DNA of 64,000 bases from Choristoneura fumiferana (Eukaryota; Arthropoda; Insecta; Lepidoptera; Tortricidae). The notes beneath the pieces are model-generated. The model saw nothing but the letters and a program-made list of their open reading frames with translations. It was not told the origin of the DNA and did not search any database. Of the stretch, positions 52,704-63,966 are shown one piece after another. The stretch lies in the NCBI RefSeq assembly GCF_025370935.1, contig NC_133479.1, positions 19,071,268-19,135,267 on the forward strand, given 5' to 3'. Each line of letters begins with the position of its first letter. The stretch's first letter is position 1. A program made the translations under genes and the position numbers.

Positions 52704-53728
52704 ATCGAACTAATCAACGAATACACGAACAATCACGTGACCACCATTACGTCTCAATGACGCCGTTGCGTTTTTTGTTTCCCACGTATCATTTTTATTT
52801 CAAGCTCTACTTAAACCGTAGCATCGACATTACAAAATCTTTAATAACCCCCATTTTGTTCAACACATAATAAAGCAATGCATTTGCACACTTCTTGCCA
52901 TCGACAACTTTAACACTGCTGACACAGAACCCAAAACAATCGAACGTGAACTTTAAGAGCCTGCATTAAAGCCGCGACTTTTAAATTCGACGGCAAATAA
53001 AACGAGGAAAGTCCATCGGAGGTGTAATATCATCATTGCGGATAGTGCGGCGCCTGCGGCGATCAGCACGACCTGATAGTCGTCCTTTTCTCACTCACAT
53101 TAAAACATATCTCCTACCCCGTTCATACAAGCCTTTGCTTTGTCATTTTTGTAACCTTTGACCCTGAAATATAGAGATTACATTACAAATGGATTATGAG
53201 AAACGTGATATGTTATACATCGTACGCAGTGAGTTATTAGGGGTACTTAATTGATTACTGATACGACATTTATTAATGTGTAAGTGACATTAAATTTTAT
53301 TTTTAGTGGCAATTCTTTGTGGTGTCACCCAAGCCCTCAGTTTTTTTTAAATAACGGTAATAAATGCGTCCTATTCAAATATTTTGTTTATGTCCATTGG
53401 CAAGTCTAAATAAAAAATATAAGCATATTCTGACAGTTCTAAGCTTATATTAGTCAAGATCCGTAATGACTAATCGGAAACGTGGAATACCTAGTGGGAG
53501 TAAGTAACCGTTTTAAGTCAAGTAAATCCTGAGTAATAGTTATTTAACGTGAGAGTTTGTCTGTTTTCATCGGTACTTACGAAAATTAGCATTTTAAGGC
53601 CAAAAAGAGTCGCCCTTGAAAAATAGGGAATCTAGGAAGGGCATCGAAGGCAGGGGACCGAAATCCGAAAGAAGAGCGTCGGAAATTTGTATGCGTCCGA
53701 GTTGAGCAACGTCGAAAGTGCGATGCAG
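52704..53728. other. Unassigned; CpG-rich pocket 52,970-53,080
   Basis: GataGTGCGGCGCCTGCGGC-gatcagcacg and gacggcaaataaaacgagga form a unique island that may be regulatory. The rest is AT-rich with nothing recognised. Confidence 0.3.
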
Positions 53729-53816
53729 CAGGGCTATCTCACTCTCGTATAAAGTAATATTAGAGTCAGTGAGATGGTACGATACAAAGTTCGATTTTTG
53801 AATTTCGTAGTAGCCC
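53729..53816. mobile_element. Palindromic MITE family P1, left arm internally deleted
   Basis: It opens gggctatctcactctcgtat and closes ttcgatttttgaatttcgta-gtagccc. About 40 bp of the left arm seen in the 57,122 copy is missing. Confidence 0.75.
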
Positions 53817-55005
53817 AACAGGTTGCTGGAATTTCTATGTTTGATCACTAGATGGCGGTAGGAGTCGCTACAGGCGATAATGCGTTTTAAGCCAGCTTTT
53901 TTCGCTACAATTTTTTACCTTGTGTTTTATCATGCTGCGCTACTAGGTACACTTTTAGGTGAGGGAGTGTCCTGATAAAAATAAAAAGTTCATTGATGGT
54001 TGGAGACCAAAAATTTGGATAGTGTTAAATGGTATTTAATTACGTAAGTACCGACCGGTAAAGTTCTGTTGTGACACATTTTTTTTTCTAATAAGTACTA
54101 GTTTTACCTACCGGCGTTATGGTGGACTTCAATCAATAATATTTTTTTAACATAATATTTAAATTTCACGTGACGTTAGTGACGTGAAAAAATAAATTCG
54201 TAAAGCAAGTAAATCTCGGAAGTGTCACTCAGATACTCACTAGTAAGCTCAGCGTCACTTTTCCTAAGTATAAATTATGTGTTAGAACTATAAATAACTG
54301 CTGATTCACGGTTAAAGTATTCATCCCACGCCCATTGTCTAAGCTTATCGTCGTATTAATAATATTGATAACGCACACGTGAGATATCGTGTACAGGCAG
54401 GGAAATAAATTAAAATATTTTTTAGATGCACACTTGAGCTTTAATAATGTGATAAAAAATCGAACTCGCGTAGCAAGCGCTCTTGTACAGCTTTAAAAGA
54501 CGGCAAAAGTTTTGTGCTTCATAATATTTCTACAGAATACGAAATTATTTTTTGCGGTTCAGTTATTTTCGAAATCTTTCCTATAGGTACTCGTTTAGTG
54601 AGGATTATTACCAAACTTCATACTTTTATTTCAACACCTAGTAACTTTGGACTACGCGGACCTAGAAACTTTTTTTTTACATAGATACATCTCCAATAAG
54701 TTAGAGACCTGCGTATTTGATATTGATTGAATATGATACCTGCGCGTTTCTGACAAAAATATCATGACAGACGGAGGAAGTGATCCTATAAAAGATCTTT
54801 TATTTACCTTAATGGTACGGAATTCCCTTAAAAAGGTTACACTTCAAATTGCGAACAGATAGAGCTTGGAATAAGTTAGCATTATAGACATACGCAAATA
54901 GTTATTTAGTCATTAAAACATACCTATTCCCAGGTAGACCAAAATGTGCCAAAAGTTCCTTGCCTTCTTGATGATACAATTGTATTGTTCCAAAGACGAG
55001 CAAAC
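53817..55005. other. Unassigned AT-rich sequence
   Basis: No gene or repeat was recognised. Confidence 0.45.
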
Positions 55006-55007
55006 CC

Positions 55008-55100
55008 TAGGGGCGCGCGCGCAGCGTTCGTTCCCACGGCCGCCCGCCCACACGCCGCCCGCGCCTTAATTTATATCCGGACTATATACTGAATATAGTT
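55008..55100. promoter_or_regulatory. Very GC-rich unique island
   Basis: Ggggcgcgcgcgcagcgttc and ccgcccgcccacacgccgcc are followed by gcgccttaatttatatccgg and two tatact-type words. No splice donor follows. It may be a promoter or conserved element, but no direct evidence is available. Confidence 0.25.
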
Positions 55101-56033
55101 GAAAGTATCGAGGCCAAAATGTGAACTATAGTATCTGTGTACAAAATAGTAAAATTGTTTAAGCATCTTGGAATCGGTTTAAAAAATGTCCAAGTTTTTT
55201 GTTAAATATTTAATGTTCAACCAAAGCTTTTTTTTGTTATTACGAGTTTGTGAGCATTTGACATATATTTATTAATAAAATCATTGTCATTCCAGTGCTG
55301 AAAAGCAGCCCGCCTTATGGGCATTCTTTAAAAGAACATACCTAACTTAGAAAAAAAAAACACAATGCAAAAGTTTTTCCTATTTAGTGTCGTAGTTTCA
55401 ATTGTACCTTAATTCTATTTACTTAATAATTCACCAAACTTAATATTCTGTATCCTAAATTCCGACCCGAATGTGATCCAATTTACCTACAACCTGTTTT
55501 ACAACAGGTGCAATGTAACCTGGCGCCAACATGCATAATAAGCAATGAAATAAAAGCTTGCTAGAATAAAACCATTTACTAATTACCGATAACAAATGCA
55601 AACGCCTTTTCTTGTCCCATTTATTACCCACGCTTCCACTAAACTACCACGTTCATATTACGTTTCAAGCAAGCAATTTTAATTTTTCTTCATATCTTTA
55701 CTAGTTCCATTAAGGCTGTTATGATATCTCAACTATTTATAAGAGTTATCTTGAGTTATAATCTGTCGGAGGATCAGTTTAGATAAACAGTGTTAGGTAT
55801 AGAACTACTGTTAATGCTGAATTAATTCAAAGGCATAACTATTAAGTTTAATGTTGGTTGGTTGATAATTCTAGATGTGTGCTTTCTTTAGCGCTACATA
55901 AATAAGTTTTTATTCAGGTTTAGGTAAGTAACTTTTTTGTTAAGACATAAACCTGTATCATAGCAAAGAACTACGTGGTGCTACAAATAAAAAAAAAAAC
56001 AGTTCTCAGGCTATAAATGCAAAAGACGTTTCT
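55101..56033. other. Unassigned AT-rich sequence
   Basis: No feature was recognised. Confidence 0.5.
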
Positions 56034-56263
56034 CTGCCGTTTGGGCAAAATATTTTTCGCAAATGTTTCATTTGGCAAATATTTCATTTCCCAAGTATCA
56101 AATTTCTCCGAAACCATATTATTTTCGGAACTTTCGTAAAACAAACCTAACCTATTGCGCTCTCTAAAACCATAAGAAAATATTATGTGAAAAAATTTTG
56201 TTTTCGGAGAAATTTTATAATTGCGAAATGAAACATTTGGGAAAAAATTGTGCGAAACGGCAG
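56034..56263. mobile_element. 230-bp inverted-repeat element, ctgccgttt ends
   Basis: The left arm ctgccgtttgggcaaaatat, ttttcgcaaatgtttcattt and the right arm gcgaaatgaaacatttggga, attgtgcgaaacggcag are inverted copies with small gaps. Inner arms (ttctccgaaa/tttcggagaa) continue the palindrome. No target duplication was seen. Confidence 0.75.
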
Positions 56264-56640
56264 TACACGGCGAAAGACCCACGGGTTTAATTCAGAGCAT
56301 TGCAGCCAAGTTAAGGTAACTTGTTTTAGCGCCGTTTACATGCAAGTGTGATGAAAAGTTGTCAGTGCCGTGCCCGGTTTTAAAGACGTACGGGACGGTT
56401 GTTAAAGTAGGGCCCATCTCTTCCCGTGGGCTTCGTAAAAGGCGCGTAATGGATTTAATGTGCGAGTGAGCAGCAGTGCTTTCTTTTGTCAACTATGAAC
56501 TCTAGAAGGCAAAAAACCACCCTATTTTCCCAAGATAGTCGTCGTGGAAGTTCACTATTGATCCAAAAACGTTCACTATTGATCCAAAAACAACACTCTG
56601 CCAAGAGTGTACTTAGTCACTTAGAAGAAATGATGAAAAA
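56264..56640. other. Unassigned; short direct repeat at 56,551-56,590
   Basis: Gttcactattgatccaaaaa occurs twice in tandem (20-bp period). The frame at 56,486-56,719 spans it and the following retrotransposon remnant and is not a gene. Confidence 0.45.
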
Positions 56641-56766
56641 TATACTCTGCCGGCTTCTGTGTTCCCTGATTGCTACAATGTGGTCGTCTTCAAATCTTGA
56701 GTGCATGGGCATTGATTAGGCAAGCGTGCTCCTTCTTCGTCCACATCTTCGCTACCATCAGGCGTG
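56641..56766 (+). pseudogene. L3x reverse-transcriptase C-terminal remnant
   Basis: Ctctgccggcttctgtgttc, cctgattgctacaatgtggt and catcttcgctaccatcaggc match 5,390-5,503. The frame is broken by stops. Confidence 0.7.
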
Positions 56767-57025
56767 TTTTTTTTTTAATTTCACTGCAAGTGGGTCTCCT
56801 GATGGTAAGAGATCACCACCGCCCATAAACACCTGCAACACCAGGGGTATTGCAGATGCGTTGCCAACCTAGAGGCCTAAGATACCTCAAGTGCCAGTAA
56901 TTTCACCGGCTGTCTTACTCTCCACGCCGAAACACAACAGTGCAAGCACTGCTGCTTCACGGCAGGATTAGCGAGCAAGATGGTGGTAGCAATCCGGGCG
57001 GACCTTGCACAAGCCTTCCACCTGC
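56767..57025 (-). mobile_element. L1x retrotransposon 3' end, long copy
   Basis: The T run at 56,767-56,776 is the minus-strand poly(A). The body (cacctgcaacaccaggggta, cagtaatttcaccggctgtc, acaacagtgcaagcactgct) equals 17,795-18,073. It abuts the L3x remnant directly, with no gap. Confidence 0.85.
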
Positions 57026-57121
57026 CTTTGTGCACCTGTGTGTGATTGTGGAAATGCAAGCCTATTTTTGCGTAACAAAAAAATCCTGTTATTAATTCTG
57101 TGATATCAGCCCATAGCAGCA

Positions 57122-57252
57122 GCAGGGCTACTACGTAATTCGAGAATCGATGTTCGTATCGTACCGTCCCTCTCACTCTCGTATTAAATAATTAAGCGTC
57201 GGCGAGACGGTACGATACGAACTTCGATTTTCGAATTTCATAGTAGCCCTGC
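57122..57252. mobile_element. Palindromic MITE family P1, best-preserved copy
   Basis: GCAGGGCTACTACG at the left and its inverse ..TAGTAGCCCTGC at the right, with near-continuous complementarity (gttcgtatcgtaccgtccct versus gagacggtacgatacgaact) around tattaaataatt. There is no coding capacity. Confidence 0.85.
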
Positions 57253-58203
57253 AGTTCCACATAGTCATTCCCATACGCAAGGGCGGTCGTGTAGCATGCG
57301 CGTGCGCGCTCACACGTTTGGCTGCGAGCGTCTGCGCCGCTTCCCGGGTATTAGGGCATTAAGTATTTCTACCAATAGTTTAGACTGACGCCAAACAAAC
57401 TCTGTCTGTTTCACCACTCATTGATGCAGTTTATGTAATATAAACGTGATGCTATCTCTGTTTATCGGATCAAACAAACAGGGATACCACAAATATCTGT
57501 CTGTCTAATTTCTGTGTTGTAAGTTCCGTAAAATGAGACGTGGTATTTGGTTTCTAACAAAAGTTTAGCTGTGTGATTCTCTAAGAGCTGGTACGCATTG
57601 GATGCAATACCGTTTTTGCCAAAGGGAAACATGGGATCCGTGCCCAGGGTCTTCCAGCTCATGGAGCCCGAAAGGCCGATACAAAAAAAGGGAAAAAAAT
57701 ACTATTCACTTTCTTTGTCTAAAGAGATCCAAGTTCTTATGTGCCACAGGGCCCGCATGGCTTAAGATGGCCCTGATTGGACGTTCGGAAAACTCGCACG
57801 GGGAGAGATGGGTCCGTCCTATGCTACACACAGTACGGACTAGTTTCATAACCAAACTCAAATCAAACAAACAAGATTTCCATTGATAAAAAATAAACGT
57901 CCTCGGTAACTACACTAACATACCTAGTTTCTTAAACATTGATTTTAAGATAACACAGCTTCACACAAGATGATACCAACGCCAACTTGCTTGTTTTAAC
58001 CATTTTAAAACGGTACCGTTTAAAATAACGACTTGGGGAAATATCAGTTTCAGATCTAATCAAATATGTAGTCCTATAGAACTAGTTCGTAAAGAGGACC
58101 TAAAATCTATGTCCAGACCGTATTAGCATATGATCTCGGTAGAAAACGATTCGCGGCTCTCACAACCATCAAGTGAATAGTACAGGTCCTTCCGTGCCGT
58201 ACT
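57253..58203. other. Unassigned; possible decayed PIF MITE at 57,403-57,470
   Basis: Tctgtttcaccactcattga and acgtgatgctatctctgttt resemble the 13,607 element weakly. A CpG-rich pocket lies at 57,290-57,350 (tgcgcgtgcgcgctcacacg). The 94-codon plus-strand frame at 57,602 has no recognisable domain. Confidence 0.3.
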
Positions 58204-58334
58204 GGCCCTATACTACGAAGTGCAAAACACGAACTTCGTATCTTGCCGTCCTGCTGACGCTTGTGTTATTTAATACGAGAGTGAGAGGGACGGCACGATA
58301 CGAACTTAGATTTTAGAATTTCGTAGTAGCCCCC
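58204..58334. mobile_element. Palindromic MITE family P1
   Basis: Ggccctatactacgaagtgc at the left and agaatttcgtagtagcccc at the right. Inner arms are cgaacttcgtatcttgccgt versus gggacggcacgatacgaact. It is about 1 kb from the 57,122 copy. Confidence 0.8.
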
Positions 58335-59215
58335 TGGTCTCATTATATTATTAGCTAGCATCTCGATACGATCTACTGGCAAGACCATTTTTTATCCCCC
58401 TAGCGATAAAACCGTGGACATAACGATACTGATCGACAAAACATAAGATCATAACACCACGTGTTTATTTGCTGATGTGATCTTTACTGCTGGGTGAGTA
58501 TATCATGCATTTATCATTTTATCGGTCGATGCGGATATAAAGTATGTCGTTATTGCTAACAGGGTTGTAGATCCACCGATTGAGGATGATGTGAGGTCGG
58601 TATGGATTGTGAGGCGCGTGATTTGTTCGCAACATTTTACTGCGTTCTTTAAAGTTTTGTATTAACAGACAGACGCAATACAATGACTCTAGATTCTGTC
58701 AGTACGAATAGTATCAACTAAATATATTTTTGGGGTTAGTTTTGCAACTTTATTAATTGATCTTTAAGTCCTTCAGGGTGGCAGTGAACATAAAGTTTTA
58801 TTACTAACGGCTGCCATAATGACTAAAACGCGCACTTAAAACAGACTTAATTTTGTATGAAATAATCAATTTAGGACACCGTTGCGAATTAGCCTCATTC
58901 AGCGATTATTTTGTGGCATTCAATTCGTATTCCAAAATAGGAATAACAGTTGTTGTAACTCAAGATCATTTATCGAAACCGAGGATTCTGGCCATACTTA
59001 CTTATTTGTAATATTTTCTAGAGATCACATCAAAACATACAACAGAGACAACAAAACGCAGAAATGTATTCGATGCGATTCCTTGAAGCCCTCCAATGGG
59101 CAAAATGAAACTATGAAGCAGAAATCTGACCTGTGGGACGCTAAAAAAGGTTCGATATCGAATGACAAGCAAAACCCACCCGCTGCGAGCGTTAGCAGTT
59201 CAACTTAAAAAAAAA
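58335..59215. other. Unassigned AT-rich sequence
   Basis: The 108-codon plus-strand frame at 58,882-59,208 starts with TTG and has no recognisable domain. It is not called a gene. Confidence 0.4.
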
Positions 59216-59400
59216 TATCAATTTTTAAAATAATAAAATCTTAGAGCGGTCACACCGCGTCACATCAACAAAGTTTTATTGCGCCCGCTTTTATAGAAAC
59301 CATTCCAATTTAAACCCAATTATAAAATAAATAAGAGCGTGTTCCAAAGTGTCGAGAATCAAATTAAACGTTGTAAGGAACCGCATAAATACGAATAAAA
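59216..59400. promoter_or_regulatory. Candidate conserved non-coding island
   Basis: Gagcggtcacaccgcgtcac and caacaaagttttattgcgcc-cgcttttatag include TTTTATTG/TTTTATAG words of the Hox/Cdx type. The sequence is unique in the window. This is inference only. Confidence 0.2.
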
Positions 59401-60170
59401 ATGTCAAAAATGAATTCTCAAGATCGTAATCGCAATAAAGTTAATAATATCGCGATGAGATTCCATATAAATTATTGGTGCGTTTTGTTCGTGTAGTTTA
59501 CGATGTAAGCAGAAGATCTACTTTTTGGCTGTGCCACAATATTTTGTGGCGAACTAATAGAACAGCTTTTTTTGTCATTACATTTATTCAAATTAAATTT
59601 AGGACACGCGTTCGACGCCTACTTTGAATACCGTTGAGATTGCTCCGCTAATTATATTTGGAATCTATCTTTGAATATTGAAGCCGGTATTTGTTTTTGA
59701 TGGTAAAAAAATCTACTACTAATACAGGCCAAACCCAGGCCCGCGGCCCACATGACATTTGTAATTTTTCGACGCGTTGATCTTTTCTTCTTTGTGTGTA
59801 TAAGTTTAGTCGTTATATACATCTAAAACTAGTAGCCCGGCGCCACCTCAGACTTTTGCCCACAAAAATTGCCCACCTAAAAAATCTATTGGCTAATTCA
59901 CCAGCCTCGAGTAAAGGAATCTGATATTTATATTTTTGGCAAAATCTACACTTATTCTTTGACTAAAGTTGTAACTATCTTGATCAATAGAATAGGCTGG
60001 GCTGATGAATCCGTCAGTCAGTCAAGAATTGCTTAGAATATTAAATCTAAGTAGATACCTTACCTACTCATAAAAGATACACTTAACATGACCAGTTATA
60101 AATTTGACAGACATTTATACCATTAGATAGGATTATCCGTACATACTCGTACTCTCTCAATTACTTTTTA
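59401..60170. other. Unassigned AT-rich sequence
   Basis: Text at 59,725-59,770 (ccaggcccgcggcccacatg) may be a decayed element with no partner here. Confidence 0.35.
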
Positions 60171-60174
60171 CAGT

Positions 60175-60375
60175 ACGTATACCTTTTCGCCGTCGGAGTA
60201 TAATGTAAATGCCCCACAGATCACGGTAAGCCACATGCGTCCGCGCACAGGTGTATTCTTTATGAGCACACACAAGCTACGGGTCACGGGCACTTATACT
60301 ATATCTCCCAGCCAATTATTTCGCGACTTATTGCCTCCACTCACTTTATCATTGCAATATCCGCCATCTTGAATT
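60175..60375. promoter_or_regulatory. Candidate conserved non-coding island with YY1/Pho-like site
   Basis: It ends with gccaattatttcgcgactta, ttgcctccactcactttatc, attgcaatat and CCGCCATCTTG. The last matches the known YY1/Pleiohomeotic GCCATCTT consensus, and CAATTA is a homeodomain core. It is unique in the window. Function is inferred. Confidence 0.3.
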
Positions 60376-61278
60376 ATAGAAACATATGCGATGCGAACAG
60401 GTGTTTTTTTTAATTTGTTTTCCGTGGTCAGTGTGGCCAGTGTGTGATACAATGTTGCCTGTGGAAATAAATAAAATAGAATATTAACAGGTAATTAATT
60501 GTTGTGCTCTGTTAATACGGACAAAACAGAACGTGCTTGAATAATTTTAAATAGGGAGTCCGATACTTTGTAGCCAGAGCTCTAAAAGAAATGAACATTC
60601 AGCCGGTATTTAACGACTGCAGAAATATTATGTACAATGTGTCACTATCCTCTGGACAAAGAAGTACGGAGTAGATTTCCTTTTTAGCAATGTTATAATA
60701 TTGTAAAGTATTTGATTAAATGAATATAAAAATATATATGATGTTCCGTTAATACAGTGGCGTTTGACATGAGGCTTTGTACCTAATCAGTTCTATTGTA
60801 CCAAAGGGTCCAACAACTTGTACCATTAATATTTTACGTTGAAAGTTTTTTTTTTTGGGAGGAGATGCTGTAGATTTTATGTTTTAACGTAGGATATGCG
60901 ATGTCTAGTATGTAAATTTATGATGTGAATTATTGGCAAAACCGATATGCTACAATATGTCATGTTCAGCATGTTTTATGCTTAATGAATTATGTATTTG
61001 TATAAAAAGACTTCTTTCTCTTATCAAGGCTTGAGAGTTGGAATGAATTTTATGTGAATTTTAACTTTTCGATGTCAAATTAACTACTAGCTTCAGGAAA
61101 ATATGGCGTCATATTGAGGTAATCCACTGTTTTATGGATTTATAACTTATACAAAAAAAAATGACATGTTCGTAAAATATTTCTATGTTTAATAATAAAT
61201 TATCCGTGCAACTACCGATTGCTTTTTTATGTGATTGAAAGTTTTCTTATACAGAAATTAGTTGAACGTGTGTTATAA
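60376..61278. other. Unassigned AT-rich sequence
   Basis: No feature was recognised. Confidence 0.5.
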
Positions 61279-61404
61279 ACCATGGTAGTAGCATAATGGC
61301 CTCGCAAGCAGAGGATCGTGGGTTCAAATCCCGAACTCACACCTCTGTGTTTTTCAGAATTCATATGTGAAATTACATTCGGAAATTAACCAGGAGCTTT
61401 ACGG
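61279..61404 (+). mobile_element. SINE-A 5' half (tRNA-like head)
   Basis: Accatggtagtagcataatg (A-box region, diverged), gcaagcagaggatcgtgggt, TTCAAATCCCGAAC (B box GGTTCAAATCC), ctcacacctctgtgtttttc and then aattacattcggaaattaac-caggagctttacgg. It stops before the central body. It is not a tRNA gene, because the acceptor arm cannot pair. Confidence 0.75.
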
Positions 61405-62197
61405 ATCTTATTAACGGATCAAATTGTTTTTTTTTACTCAGGAAAGTACACAATTACTAAATGAAAATTCCATGAAAATACATACTGGCGATCTGGCGAC
61501 AATAAAAAAACTGCAAGAAATTTTTAACATTATATCCTTTTTTAATAATGGGACGTAGGACGCTAAACTTTTAGGCCTGGCTCCTCATTTATAGCTCACA
61601 TAAGTCATGCACGTAATAAAGTTCCGTGTAAAGCTGTCAAGTTATAAAATGTAGGTTTCGAACGGTGTTCAGCTAAAATTAACATACAATCCGCGCAGTT
61701 TCAATAAATGCGCGATAGTAATAGATACCGAGCGGAGATGAGAGAAATGCACAGAATGCCAGCCTGGTGCTGCTACAATGGCCGCAAAGTCGGCGACGTG
61801 AATTTCATTTTTTTTGGTGGACTAAAAATTGAAGCCTAAAGCTTCTCCTCTTTTGCACCAATTTATATTTTACCAATTTGTATTTAAAGAGATATACCTA
61901 TATGAATTATGAGATATTTTCTGGTAGGTTACCTATACTATGGTCTTTAATATATTGATAAGCATTACTGTAGTAGACAGTAAAAAACGAAACTATTGTA
62001 CACAGAAAGTTAATATTGTTTCTAATAAACAAAACAAGCCTGTCGGCCAAAAATGCGACATTTACAAAGATACCCCTTCATTAAATTCCTAACATGGTCG
62101 TACCTACTCTAAATAATCTACTTTTTTACCGTTGATCGGTACTTTTATTCATAATCTCTAATTCTAAGGTGTCGTTATTATAATAAAATTTAGTAGG
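61405..62197. other. Unassigned AT-rich sequence
   Basis: No feature was recognised. Confidence 0.5.
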
Positions 62198-62199
62198 TA

Positions 62200-62390
62200 C
62201 AGTAAGATTACTTGGAGTTAACACTAAGTCAATTTTCAACTTTGACGTCATTCAAATAAAGCCATTTTTAGTATACCGCTACCCACGTTTACAGATTATG
62301 TGAGAACTATTTTATTTGTATGACCTCAAAGTTGAAAATTGACTGAAGGCACGCCTATCTGTCAAGTGTTAACTCCATGTAATCGTACTG
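62200..62390. mobile_element. 191-bp TA-flanked MITE, CAGTAAGATTAC ends
   Basis: The left end cagtaagattacttggagtt-aacact and the reverse complement of the right end (cagtacgattacatggagtt-aacact) match. Inner arms share gtcaattttcaactttga. TA flanks at 62,198-62,199 and 62,391-62,392. The right arm has about 19 extra bases. It is Tc1/mariner-type by target site. The 75-codon frame starting inside it is not a gene. Confidence 0.8.
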
Positions 62391-62622
62391 TAACCAAGGT
62401 ACCATTTCAATTGTTATTGTGTCAAGCGACAATATCAATTACTTCATCGTCGGTAAGAAACTCGAATACAGGAACTAGTTTTCCTGTGTCATTTTATCAT
62501 CGCTTTACGGCCGCAATTGTTATGCAGGCTAGTGGTTTTACTCCAAATTTAACTTTAACTCTTTAAAAAACAATCACAGACTAAACCGAATTTAAGTAAA
62601 AAATATACTAAATACGGGTATG
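62391..62622. other. Unassigned sequence
   Basis: No feature was recognised. Confidence 0.5.
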
Positions 62623-62646
62623 TAAAGAAAGAAAGAAAGAAAGAAA
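62623..62646. repeat. (GAAA)n microsatellite
   Basis: About six AAAG units form the (TTTC)n tail of the adjacent minus-strand retrotransposon fragment. Confidence 0.9.
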
Positions 62647-62810
62647 ATACATTTATTCACAACACAAGTACAAATAAACAACACGTAGGAAAGTATGTGT
62701 CATTGCGGTTGTGAATCGGACACTGGCTCAGCATAATGCTGAAGCGTTAATAATAAACACCCCAGCGCTGATTTTCAGCCAGCACCGTTGGTGACCCTCG
62801 GACCGCTACA
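62647..62810 (-). mobile_element. Non-LTR 3'-UTR fragment, family L4x
   Basis: On the plus strand it reads aatacatttattcacaacac, aagtatgtgtcattgcggtt, gtgaatcggacactggctca and cagcgctgattttcagccag, the reverse complement of the family's 3' UTR with AATAAA. It is related to 10,980-11,205. Confidence 0.7.
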
Positions 62811-63660
62811 AAGATATACTACACAGTTTTATTACTATACATAACATAAGACTACATAAATAGATAATTTGTAAACTATGAAACATATTATTTATTTTAT
62901 TATATCCTAATTTCAACTTAAAAGTTTTAAAATTAAAACTGCACATTTGCAACTATCTATAGAAACAATAGCAACACATATGCCTCCTCGAACCCCATTT
63001 ACGCAACAGTTACGCCTCCCGGCTATAATTACGCCAGAGCTCCGTAAAACCAGATACAGACCGACTCCACTGTAGCACGAACCACGCGTGAAAGGTCTGG
63101 CTCATCCCGTGACCCGCGCAGAAAGCGCACCTTAGTACCATTTAGTAGCATTGGCCCTTGAAATAAACACTTTCTTAGCAAACTCAACTCTAATCCTTCC
63201 AGCTAAAGTTACGTTTACGCTTGGCGCGTAGGAAATTTATAAAGAAACCAAGTGAGAATATTAAAGGAGTTTAAATCTTGTATTAAAGGCGGTAAGGATC
63301 TTTTGGTGCCACGTGCACTAGAAAGTCTGACTCCAATAACCTTAAAGTCTAGTTGAGTAAGTAATTTTGATTTCATTTTAAAGGGACTCGTTAAATTCGC
63401 AGTGTAATTATTATGTTGTATTTTTTAGGGTTCAGTTCCTTAAGTTGGCAAAAATGGAACCATTATAAGATTACTTTCGTTATTCGTTTATCAAGACCCT
63501 TTATCTCAGTAACTCGTAAAAGTATCATGAAATTAATATCAAATTTTCTGATTTGCTACCCTGGGTAAAGAAATTGAATGGGAATTAGATTGTAAAGGCT
63601 TTTGTTTCTTGTAATTGTAATGGGTCGAATTTTGAACTTCTACACAGTCAAGTACAAATA
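62811..63660. other. Unassigned; GC-richer block 63,000-63,135
   Basis: Acgcctcccggctataatta-cgcc and gtgacccgcgcagaaagcgc are unique here. The lone mariner-type end acacagtcaagtacaaatat lies at 63,643-63,662. No gene was recognised. Confidence 0.35.
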
Positions 63661-63662
63661 TG

Positions 63663-63790
63663 TTTCTATTACCTGTATCGCGCGAATCCGTCTGCAAAGA
63701 TTTTTTTTATCATTTCCAGGATAAACTATCTTTTGTCTTTTTCAGGGTATTAAACTATATTCATACCAAAAATTGATCTAAATCGGTTCA
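63663..63790 (-). mobile_element. Decayed Helitron-like H1 fragment
   Basis: Ttacctgtatcgcgcgaatc-cgtctgc, tccaggataaactatctttt and tgatctaaatcggttcaaag follow the reverse family order. CTAG has been lost. Confidence 0.5.
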
Positions 63791-63884
63791 AAGTTGCTTT
63801 TGACAGACATAATATTGTCGCAACTTGTTTTAAAAATCATTTTCTCAAAAATAGTTTTAATAAATAACAATGAAGACTTAAACT

Positions 63885-63966
63885 GCTCATCATCCCAGCC
63901 TATAAGCGTTCCACTGCTAGGCACAGATCTCCTCTGAGAATGAGAGAACTTGGGCCATAGTTCCAA
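63885..63966 (-). mobile_element. SINE-A 3' end, cut by an unknown boundary
   Basis: Ctcatcatcccagcctataa, gcgttccactgctaggcaca and gagaacttgggccatagttc are followed by an A run and unrelated sequence. The rest of the SINE is missing or has been replaced. Confidence 0.75.

Noticed and set aside
58882..59208. 108-codon plus-strand ORF
   Set aside because: Starts at TTG, no recognisable domain or splice context.
61279..61350. Possible tRNA gene
   Set aside because: Has A- and B-box-like words but no pairing acceptor stem, and continues directly into SINE-A sequence.
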